Shown here piece after piece: positions 1-4,469 of a stretch of 7,003 bases of DNA; position 1 is the stretch's first letter, and each line of letters begins with the position of its first letter. A program made the position numbers and the translations under genes. The stretch lies in contig CALEMZ010000037.1 of the NCBI GenBank assembly GCA_937910975.1, positions 1 through 7,003 on the forward strand. The letters are read 5' to 3'. The DNA is from an uncultured Pseudorhodobacter sp. GTDB lineage: Bacteria > Pseudomonadota > Alphaproteobacteria > Rhodobacterales > Rhodobacteraceae. The notes under the pieces were generated by a model, which was given only the letters and a program-made list of their open reading frames with translations, made no database searches and was not told where the DNA came from.

Positions 1-598
1 GATGGAACACATGGTGATCAACCCGACGTGGAATGTGCCACGCTCGATCACCACCAAAGAATATCTGCCGATGATGAAGCGGAACCCCAATGCGGCGGGG
101 CACCTGAAGATCCTCGACAGCCGCGGGCGAGTGGTGCCGCGCGAAGCCATTGATTTTGCTTCCTATACCGAACGGACCTTCCCCTTTTCCATGAAACAGC
201 CGCCATCGAATTCCAATGCGTTGGGGTTGGTGAAGTTCATGTTCCCCAACGTCTATAATATCTATCTGCATGACACGCCGGCCAAATCGTTGTTTTCGCG
301 CGAAGTGCGCGCCTATAGTCATGGCTGTATCCGGCTTAGAGATCCTTTTGACTTTGCCTACGCGCTGTTGGCCGAGCAGACCGACGATCCGGTCGGGGAG
401 TTCAAGGCGCATCTTAGGACAGGGCAGGAGACCACTGCAATGCTGGTCAATCCGGTGCCAGTGCATCTGGTTTATTTCACCGCATATCCTTCTGCCAAAG
501 GGCGGATCGAGTATCGCCGTGATGTGTATGGGCGTGACGCAGCGATTTTTCGTGCCTTGATGGATGCCGGGGTAGTACTGGGGCCGTATCAGGGCTAA
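1..598 (+). CDS. L,D-transpeptidase, YcbB/LdtD type (C-terminal part; 5' end outside window)
   Basis: This is the catalytic YkuD domain of a periplasmic L,D-transpeptidase, which makes 3-3 cross-links in peptidoglycan (or attaches lipoproteins) by acylating an active-site cysteine with a tetrapeptide stem. The reading frame is open from the window edge. The first in-frame ATG (base 2) lies inside a conserved block, VINPTWNVPRSI, that is normally internal in YcbB-type enzymes, so the true start is upstream. Numbering from that ATG, IYLHDTP gives His90 and RAYSHGCIRL gives the nucleophile Cys109 with neighbouring Ser106, His107 and Gly108. About 90 residues follow the Cys, as expected for the long YcbB/LdtD class. 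The N-terminal signal, the scaffold domain and any peptidoglycan-binding domain cannot be seen. The gene lies 50 bp upstream of lpxD on the same strand and could be co-transcribed with it. Family assignment is firm; the exact cross-linking role is inferred. Confidence 0.93.
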   Translation, partial: MEHMVINPTWNVPRSITTKEYLPMMKRNPNAAGHLKILDSRGRVVPREAIDFASYTERTFPFSMKQPPSNSNALGLVKFMFPNVYNIYLHDTPAKSLFSREVRAYSHGCIRLRDPFDFAYALLAEQTDDPVGEFKAHLRTGQETTAMLVNPVPVHLVYFTAYPSAKGRIEYRRDVYGRDAAIFRALMDAGVVLGPYQG

Positions 599-648
599 AT
601 CCTTCCCAAAGGGGCCTTTGCTGGCACCGGATCGAAGGAGCGCTGGAG

Positions 649-1719
649 ATGGGCCATAGTATAGCAGATATCGCAAAGGCCCTTGGCGCGGAGGCGGCGG
701 GGGATTTGTCTTTGCTGATCGACGGCGCGGCGGAGCCAGCGGCGGCGGGGCCGGGCGATCTGGCGTTGGCGATGGACCCAAAATATGTCGACGGTATTAG
801 CAAGGGGCGCGCGGTTGCGGCCTTGCTGTGGCAAGGGGCGGATTGGCAAGCACTTGGGCTTAGGGCTGTAATTTTTGCACCACGTTCACGGATGGCGCTG
901 TCTGGGCTGACACAAATGCTGGATGCGGGGCCTGCGATTGCGCCCGGTATTCATGCTATGGCTGTGGTGGACCCGACGGCGCGGATTGGCGCAGGGGCTG
1001 CGATTGCGCCCTTTGTCGTAATCGGCGCGGGCGCAGAGATTGGCCCGAATGCGCGGATTGCCAGCCATGTTTCCATCGCCGAAGGGGCAAGGATTGGCGC
1101 GGATGCGCTGATTGCCTCCGGGGCGCGGATCGGCGCGCGGGTGGTGATTGGGGACCGCTTTATTTGCCAGCCGGGGGCGGTGATCGGATCCGATGGGTTT
1201 TCATTTGTGACGCCAGAAAAATCGGGCGTGGAGGAGATTCGTCAAACGCTGGGTCAGCGCGCGGAGATTGCGCAGCAACGTTGGGAAAGAATACATTCGC
1301 TTGGCTCCGTAACCATCGGGAATGACGTGGAAATCGGCGCGAATAGCTGCATTGATCGAGGCACGATCCGCAATACCACTATCGGCGACGGGACAAAGCT
1401 CGATAACCTCGTGCATATTGGGCATAATGTGCAGGTGGGCCGCGATTGCCTGCTCTGCGGGCAGGTCGGGATTGCGGGCTCTAGCCGGATTGGGGACCGG
1501 GTGGTTCTGGCCGGGCAATGTGGGGTTAACGACAATATTTTTGTGGGGGATGATGTGATCGCGGGCGGGGCTACCAAGATATTTACCAATGCGCCTGCGG
1601 GGCGGGTGTTACTGGGCTATCCGGCGGTAAAGATGGAAAGCCATCTGGAAATGCAAAAAGCATTGCGCCGCTTGCCTCGGATGATGAAAAACCTGTCACG
1701 AACACCAGATAAGAGCTGA
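649..1719 (+). CDS. lpxD: UDP-3-O-acylglucosamine N-acyltransferase LpxD
   Basis: LpxD catalyses the third step of lipid A synthesis in the cytoplasm: transfer of an acyl chain (usually 3-hydroxyacyl) from acyl carrier protein to the 2-amino group of UDP-3-O-acyl-glucosamine. The 356-residue length fits the family (E. coli 341). Residues 1-95 form the N-terminal uridine-binding domain. From about residue 107 to 320 there are many hexapeptide repeats of the [LIV]-G-x4 type that build the left-handed beta-helix (for example RIGAGA, EIGPNA, RIGADA, TIGDGT). The block LVHIGHNVQVG holds the catalytic histidine equivalent to E. coli His239, here His259, with His256 three residues before it. A short basic helical tail (about 329-356) ends the protein. 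The ATG start has AAGGAG (635-640) eight bases upstream. An acyl carrier and a ketoacyl synthase follow closely, suggesting that the acyl donor is made locally. The usual bamA/fabZ/lpxA neighbours are not in the window, so a second lpxD elsewhere cannot be excluded. Confidence 0.96.
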   Translation: MGHSIADIAKALGAEAAGDLSLLIDGAAEPAAAGPGDLALAMDPKYVDGISKGRAVAALLWQGADWQALGLRAVIFAPRSRMALSGLTQMLDAGPAIAPGIHAMAVVDPTARIGAGAAIAPFVVIGAGAEIGPNARIASHVSIAEGARIGADALIASGARIGARVVIGDRFICQPGAVIGSDGFSFVTPEKSGVEEIRQTLGQRAEIAQQRWERIHSLGSVTIGNDVEIGANSCIDRGTIRNTTIGDGTKLDNLVHIGHNVQVGRDCLLCGQVGIAGSSRIGDRVVLAGQCGVNDNIFVGDDVIAGGATKIFTNAPAGRVLLGYPAVKMESHLEMQKALRRLPRMMKNLSRTPDKS

Positions 1720-1734
1720 TAGGGCGACTGCGTG

Positions 1735-1740
1735 AAAGGG
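1735..1740 (+). promoter_or_regulatory. Ribosome-binding site choosing the acyl carrier start
   Basis: AAAGGG lies six bases before ATG 1747. An in-frame GTG at 1732 is also possible, with AGGG at 1721-1724 seven bases upstream, and would add five residues. ATG 1747 is preferred for its start codon and stronger purine run, and because the next residues (AISVEDRVR) begin where carrier helix 1 normally begins. Confidence 0.5.
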
Positions 1741-1746
1741 CATGGA

Positions 1747-2013
1747 ATGGCGATATCGGTAGAAGATAGGGTGCGGGCAATCATCGCCGAGCAGGCGGTT
1801 TTGGATATTTCGGAGGTGATGCCGGACAGTACGCTCCATAGCTTGGGGATTGATAGCCTTGGGTTGGTGGAGGCGATTTTCGCGATTGAAGAAGCGTTCG
1901 ATGTTTCGGTGCCTTTCAACGCCAATGCGCCAGAGCAGAGCGAATTTGACATCTCTTCCGTGGCGTCGATCGTGCGCGCGGTTGAGGGGCTGATTGAAGC
2001 CCAAGCGGCATGA
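1747..2013 (+). CDS. Acyl carrier protein, NodF-like
   Basis: This is a specialised acyl carrier protein of 88 residues (93 if GTG 1732 is used). The motif LGIDSLGLVEAIFAIEE carries the serine that receives 4'-phosphopantetheine: Ser37 in the ATG-1747 numbering. Helix 1 (about 3-16), the loop leading to DSL, helix 2 (37-50) and the C-terminal helix ending RAVEGLIEAQ are all recognisable. Compared with housekeeping AcpP (about 78 residues, ADSLDTVELVM) it has Gly after DSL and a longer loop after helix 2. Both features recall rhizobial NodF (SLGIDSLGLAD, ending EAVRGLL) and partly AcpXL; this comparison is from memory, not a search. It starts 27 bases after lpxD and overlaps the next gene by ATGA (2010-2013), so translation is probably coupled. 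Inferred role: carrying a growing or finished special acyl chain between the downstream synthase and LpxD. The carrier assignment is sure; the NodF-like label is less so. Confidence 0.88.
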   Translation: MAISVEDRVRAIIAEQAVLDISEVMPDSTLHSLGIDSLGLVEAIFAIEEAFDVSVPFNANAPEQSEFDISSVASIVRAVEGLIEAQAA

Positions 2014-3218
2014 AGCGGGTTGTCATCACCGGGGCGGGAACGGTGAACGCACTGGCACAAGATGTACCCGGAACACTGAAAGCATTTCAGGAGGGCCGCT
2101 GCGGGATATCGGCACTGGATATCCCAGACATTGACCGCCTGTCGATCAAGATCGGGGGGCAGGTGCATGGCTGGAACCCGGAGGTTCACTTTAACCGCCA
2201 ACAGATTGTGTTGTTAGACAGATTCGCCCAATTCACGCTTCTGGCCGCGCGACAGGCAATGGCACAATCGGGTCTGAATTTCGATGGCTGTCTTGGCGAT
2301 GAGGCGGGCGTTGTGCTGGGCACGGCGGGCGGCGGTGTAAACACCTGGGATGAGAATTATCGCGCAGTTTATGAGGAGCATAAGAACCGCGTGCATCCGT
2401 TCGTGGTGCCAAAGCTGATGAACAATGCTGCCACAAGCCATGTCTCGATGGAGTTCAACCTGCGGGGTCCCAGCTATTCCGTGGCCACAGCCTGCGCGAG
2501 CTCAAACCATGCAATGGGGCAGGCATTTTCCATGGTGCGGTCCGGGATGAGCCGGGCGATGGTGACTGGTGGTTCCGAGGCCATGCTGTGTTTTGGCGGG
2601 ATCAAGGCCTGGGAAGGCCTTCGTGTGATGTCCAAAGAGGCGTGCCGCCCGTTCAGCCTTACGCGCAATGGTATGGTCCAGGGTGAAGGTGCGGCCGTCT
2701 TCGTGTTCGAGGAATATGAGCATGCCCGCAAGCGCAAGGCCGAGATTTTGGCCGAGGTGGTGGGCTTTGCCATGACCTCGGATGCCGCCGATATTGTGAT
2801 GCCGTCACGCCAAGGGGCAGCGCGGGCCATTGCCGGGGCGCTGAAAGATGCACGGCTGAACCCAGCGGATGTAGGCTATATCAATGCCCATGGCACCGGT
2901 ACGGCGGCGAATGACAAGACCGAATGTGCAGCGGTGGCCGATGTTTTCGGCCCCCATGCGGACCGGCTGATGATTTCATCAACCAAGGCCATGCATGGGC
3001 ATTTGATCGGTGGCACCGGGGCGGTGGAGCTGTTGGCCTGCATCATGGCGTTGCGGGATGGGATTATTGCCCCAACGATTGGCTATGAGGAGCCGGACCC
3101 GGAATGTGCGCTGGATGTCGTGCCTAATATGGCGCGAGAGGCGCGGGTGGATGTGGCGATTTCCAACGCATTTGCCTTTGGCGGATTAAACGCGGTCCTG
3201 GCGCTGCGCAGGGTGTAG
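2010..3218 (+). CDS. Beta-ketoacyl-ACP synthase, FabF superfamily, NodE-like
   Basis: This is a condensing enzyme that joins malonyl-ACP to an acyl chain, giving 3-oxoacyl-ACP in the cytoplasm. The 402-residue length matches FabF/KAS II (about 412). The complete Cys-His-His triad is visible: Cys162 in SVATACASSNHAMGQ, His294 in INAHGTGTAANDKTE, and His331 in STKAMHGHLIGGTG, with Lys326 in the same block. The glycine-rich end NAFAFGGLNAVLALR is also typical. TACASSNHAMGQAF and STKAMHGH are closer, from memory, to rhizobial NodE (TACSSSNHAIGQAF, STKSMHGH) than to FabF (STKSMTGH). Its ATG overlaps the carrier's stop codon by four bases and has no strong Shine-Dalgarno of its own, indicating translational coupling and a dedicated carrier-synthase pair. 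No ketoreductase, dehydratase or second synthase accompanies it, so any full elongation cycle must borrow general fatty acid synthesis enzymes. The enzyme class is firm; the product is unknown. Confidence 0.93.
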   Translation: MKRVVITGAGTVNALAQDVPGTLKAFQEGRCGISALDIPDIDRLSIKIGGQVHGWNPEVHFNRQQIVLLDRFAQFTLLAARQAMAQSGLNFDGCLGDEAGVVLGTAGGGVNTWDENYRAVYEEHKNRVHPFVVPKLMNNAATSHVSMEFNLRGPSYSVATACASSNHAMGQAFSMVRSGMSRAMVTGGSEAMLCFGGIKAWEGLRVMSKEACRPFSLTRNGMVQGEGAAVFVFEEYEHARKRKAEILAEVVGFAMTSDAADIVMPSRQGAARAIAGALKDARLNPADVGYINAHGTGTAANDKTECAAVADVFGPHADRLMISSTKAMHGHLIGGTGAVELLACIMALRDGIIAPTIGYEEPDPECALDVVPNMAREARVDVAISNAFAFGGLNAVLALRRV

Positions 3219-3236
3219 AATACGCGTTCTGGGTCA

Positions 3237-3285
3237 GTGCGGGGGGCCAGCCCCCCGCACCCCCCGGGATATTTTCACCAAAGAG
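3237..3285. repeat. G-run/C-run hairpin with CCCCCCGGGATATTTT tail (Rhodobacteraceae-type intergenic repeat)
   Basis: Bases 3237-3246 and 3251-3260 form a perfect 10-bp stem (GTGCGGGGGG with CCCCCCGCAC) around a CCAG loop. A second C run (3260-3265) and GGGATATTTTCACCAAAGAG follow. It begins 18 bases after the stop of the ketoacyl synthase gene. I recall very similar blocks after many genes in Rhodobacteraceae genomes, so it is called a dispersed intergenic element that probably also ends transcription or protects the mRNA 3' end. The hairpin is seen directly; the repeat status is recollection and needs a genome search. Confidence 0.6.
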
Positions 3286-3298
3286 AACATGGGATATT

Positions 3299-3323
3299 GC
3301 AAAAAGAGCGCCCGCTTTTTTGC
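3299..3323. terminator. A/T-rich hairpin, possible bidirectional terminator
   Basis: GCAAAAA (3299-3305) pairs with TTTTTGC (3317-3323), and AGC (3307-3309) pairs with GCT (3314-3316) around a GCCC loop, leaving G3306 bulged. The A run and T run lie within the stem, so either strand could use it as an intrinsic terminator: the T stretch serves the plus-strand lpxD unit, and its complement serves the minus-strand IalB gene. It is weaker than the neighbouring GC-rich hairpin. Confidence 0.4.
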
Positions 3324-3326
3324 ATG

Positions 3327-3358
3327 AAAACGCCGCGCCGGGTGAGGGCGCGGCGTTT
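3327..3358 (-). terminator. Intrinsic terminator of the IalB-family gene
   Basis: Bases 3328-3339 and 3347-3358 form a perfect 12-bp GC-rich stem (AAACGCCGCGCC with GGCGCGGCGTTT) around a 7-base loop. Read on the minus strand it lies 20 bases past the stop codon at 3379 and ends in TTTT, the shape of a Rho-independent terminator. Confidence 0.75.
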
Positions 3359-3378
3359 GAATTCAGGGCCGTCCGGTT

Positions 3379-3999
3379 TTAGTTGCCGTTGGCTTTGTTC
3401 ACCGCGTCAAAACCTGCGGTAAAGCCAGAGAGCGAAACAACCAATTCCACCTTTTGATCGGGGGCGACAACGGGAACGATGGTGACTTTCGCCGCGTTGC
3501 CCTTCTTTAGCGCGTCCACTTCAGCTTTGGTAAAGCCGATACGGGCGATGCAGCCGATGTTGGAGCACCAGGAGAACGGGTATTTGCGGGTACTGCCGCC
3601 ATCGACGGTCATTGACAGATCGGCGGTCAGCAGAGTTTCCAACGGGACGATGACAGTTGCGCCTGCAGCAGCCTCCTGACCTGCGGGCAGGCCGAAGATC
3701 GAAACTTCGGCCACGGAGTTGCCGTTGTCATCTTTAAGTAATTGGTAAAGCTGGCATGGGTCGGCACCGTTTTCGGTTTTCACGCAGCGCTGTTCCCAGC
3801 TGCCGAATTCGGCGGCGGTATATGTAGAGCCAATCCCATCGGCAGCGGGGACATCTTCTTTGCCCATTGACAGGTCTTTGACTACTGGTGCGTCCCCTGC
3901 GACCGGGGCGGTGGTTGTGGTATCTTGTGCAAAGGCAGCGGCGCCCATCAGAAGGCAGAGAGCTGTTGCGAGAATTTGTGCGGTTCTTGTCACTTGCAT
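3379..3999 (-). CDS. Invasion-associated locus B (IalB) family periplasmic protein
   Basis: This is a 206-residue secreted protein of the IalB family (Pfam PF06776), common in alphaproteobacteria and named for a Bartonella protein linked to erythrocyte invasion. In free-living relatives the function is unknown. The start at 3999 is chosen because AAGGA lies nine bases upstream and a signal peptide begins at once: MQVTR, a hydrophobic stretch to about residue 22, and AFA-Q cleavage after residue 24. An upstream ATG at 4038 would put 13 polar residues before the signal. A Thr/Ala/Pro-rich linker (25-60) precedes the folded domain. That domain has GSWEQRC (Cys72), Cys82, and FSWCSNIGCIARIGF (Cys145, Cys150); the four cysteines are likely to form two disulphides. 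The protein ends in a valine-rich strand region and FDAVNKANGN. It stands alone, convergent with the lpxD unit and with its own terminator. Membership is firm; the role is not known. Confidence 0.9.
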   Translation of the reverse strand: MQVTRTAQILATALCLLMGAAAFAQDTTTTAPVAGDAPVVKDLSMGKEDVPAADGIGSTYTAAEFGSWEQRCVKTENGADPCQLYQLLKDDNGNSVAEVSIFGLPAGQEAAAGATVIVPLETLLTADLSMTVDGGSTRKYPFSWCSNIGCIARIGFTKAEVDALKKGNAAKVTIVPVVAPDQKVELVVSLSGFTAGFDAVNKANGN

Positions 4000-4028
4000 A
4001 CTGATCAGTCCTTCATTGCTTTGACATT

Positions 4029-4057
4029 CCGATACCATGGGGTTTTGGGAAAGTCAG
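4029..4057 (-). promoter_or_regulatory. Possible sigma-70 promoter for the IalB-family gene
   Basis: On the minus strand CTGACT (4057-4052), a 17-base spacer and TATCGG (4034-4029) match the TTGACA/TATAAT pattern at four and three of six positions. It would start transcription about 20 bases before the start codon, leaving room for the AAGGA ribosome site. The match is modest. Confidence 0.3.
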
Positions 4058-4152
4058 GAGAGAATCGCGGGGGAGGCGGGTGTAATCTGGCAAGATTTCG
4101 CGCATCTGAGCCAAGCCGCTGTAACAGTGGAAGCGGGGGCGCGAAAACACAC

Positions 4153-4181
4153 AAAAAAAAGGGCCAGCGAACCGACCCTTT
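4153..4181 (-). terminator. Strong intrinsic terminator with UUCG tetraloop (minus strand)
   Basis: Minus-strand bases 4181-4172 pair with 4167-4158 in a 10-bp stem (A-U x3, G-C x3, U-G, C-G, G-U, G-C) capped by UUCG. Eight consecutive T residues run through the end of the stem and beyond it (4160-4153). This is the textbook Rho-independent shape. No protein gene lies upstream of it on that strand within the region, so it most likely ends the small RNA. Confidence 0.8.
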
Positions 4182-4221
4182 CCGTATTTTTTTGCTCCCT
4201 GCCGGACTGGCCGACTTCATT
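4153..4221 (-). ncRNA. Candidate small RNA (about 70 nt), no known family recognised
   Basis: A good promoter (4257-4229) predicts a start at about 4221, and a strong intrinsic terminator ends at about 4153, defining a transcript near 70 nt with no room for an ordinary gene. The body contains GGCCAGTCCGGC, an A-rich single-stranded stretch (AGCAAAAAAATACGG), and a 3' UUCG-capped hairpin ending in a U tract, a layout common in Hfq-dependent riboregulators. An ATG sits at 4220, right at the predicted start, so a leaderless short peptide beginning MKSASPAGSKKIRKG is an alternative. That frame, however, runs through the terminator hairpin to a stop near 4005. The RNA points toward the IalB-family gene but ends about 150 bases before its start codon, so it is not that gene's simple 5' leader unless the terminator is read through. 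Expression is inferred. Confidence 0.5.
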
Positions 4222-4228
4222 AACACGA

Positions 4229-4257
4229 AAGCTAAGGCCAATTGTCCGAGCCGTCAA
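4229..4257 (-). promoter_or_regulatory. Sigma-70 promoter for the candidate small RNA
   Basis: On the minus strand TTGACG (4257-4252; five of six), a 17-base spacer and TAGCTT (4234-4229; three of six) form a promoter of the kind seen in alphaproteobacteria. The start would be about eight bases downstream at A4221, next to an ATG at 4220. Confidence 0.5.
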
Positions 4258-4293
4258 CAGGGAATCGTGACGGAAAGGTTCACGGTTGCGCAG

Positions 4294-4321
4294 AAAAAAC
4301 CGCGCCTTTTCAAGGGCGCGG
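4294..4321 (-). terminator. Second minus-strand intrinsic terminator, with no gene upstream
   Basis: Minus-strand CCGCGCC (4321-4315) pairs with GGCGCGG (4306-4300), followed directly by six T residues (4299-4294). The plus strand has no T run after the stem, so it works in one direction only. The 140 bases upstream on the minus strand (4322-4463) hold no evident protein gene. It either ends an unseen short RNA or blocks antisense transcription coming out of the HerA-like gene. Confidence 0.75.
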
Positions 4322-4383
4322 CTAGTTTAACAGAGGGAAAGTCACGCCAAATGCGCTTTGCAACGTGTTTGACAAGATCGACT

Positions 4384-4412
4384 CTGGCACAGAACAGTTA
4401 ACAATGTATTTT
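4384..4412 (+). promoter_or_regulatory. Possible promoter of the HerA-like ATPase gene
   Basis: CTGGCA (4384-4389), a 17-base spacer and TATTTT (4407-4412) each match four of six consensus positions. Transcription from about 4419 would give a 50-base leader containing the inverted repeat at 4422-4446. A perfect TTGACA at 4369-4374 lacks a -10 box at the right distance. Confidence 0.35.
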
Positions 4413-4421
4413 GGGGGTGTT

Positions 4422-4446
4422 GGGTAAAGCATGTTACGCCTTACCC
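4422..4446 (+). promoter_or_regulatory. Inverted repeat in the leader of the HerA-like ATPase gene
   Basis: GGGTAA (4422-4427) pairs with TTACCC (4441-4446), followed inward by an A/C mismatch and a GC/GC pair, around a 7-base loop. It ends 23 bases before the GTG start. It could be a leader hairpin or an operator dyad overlapping the transcription start; no regulator is recognisable. Confidence 0.4.
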
Positions 4447-4456
4447 CCATAGGTTG

Positions 4457-4462
4457 AAAGGG
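4457..4462 (+). promoter_or_regulatory. Ribosome-binding site choosing GTG 4470
   Basis: AAAGGG ends seven bases before GTG 4470 but only one base before the in-frame GTG at 4464. Normal spacing therefore selects 4470, giving a protein that begins MAEVGKIFAGG. Confidence 0.55.
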
Positions 4463-4469
4463 TGTGTTT

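Larger units (their letters stand above)
4000..4469. other. Gene-poor divergent intergenic region
   Basis: These 470 bases separate the divergent IalB-family and HerA-like genes and hold no convincing protein gene. From left to right they contain a weak IalB promoter (4029-4057), an unremarkable stretch (about 4060-4150), a minus-strand terminator (4153-4181), the candidate small RNA body up to 4221 and its promoter (4229-4257). Beyond these are a small inverted repeat CGTGA/TCACG (4266-4270 with 4280-4284), a second minus-strand terminator (4294-4321), and a possible plus-strand promoter and 5' leader hairpin for the HerA-like gene (4384-4446). Reading frames crossing the region run through these terminators and show no family motif. 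Confidence 0.6.

Noticed and set aside
607..620. CAAAGG/CCTTTG inverted repeat between the transpeptidase gene and lpxD as a terminator
   Set aside because: Only 5-6 bp with a tiny loop and no T run; likely chance, and the two genes may be co-transcribed.
4158..4181. GGTTCG in the minus strand as a tRNA T-arm
   Set aside because: It is the loop region of a terminator hairpin; there is no acceptor stem, anticodon arm or D-arm around it.
4005..4220. Minus-strand 71-codon frame starting MKSASPAG as a protein gene
   Set aside because: It runs through a strong terminator with a U tract, is proline/arginine-rich in its second half and has no ribosome site; kept only as a possible leaderless short peptide.
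4369..4374. Perfect TTGACA as the -35 box of the HerA-like gene
   Set aside because: At spacers of 16-18 bases only GAACAG-like sequence is found, not a -10 box.
4383..4400. TGGCAC upstream of the HerA-like gene as a sigma-54 promoter (-24 element)
   Set aside because: The -12 element (TTGC) is missing at the required spacing; the sequence there is AGTT.
3925..4401. Plus-strand open frame of 158 codons across the IalB start and the intergenic region
   Set aside because: It overlaps the well-supported IalB gene on the other strand, runs through both terminator hairpins and shows no family motif or ribosome site.
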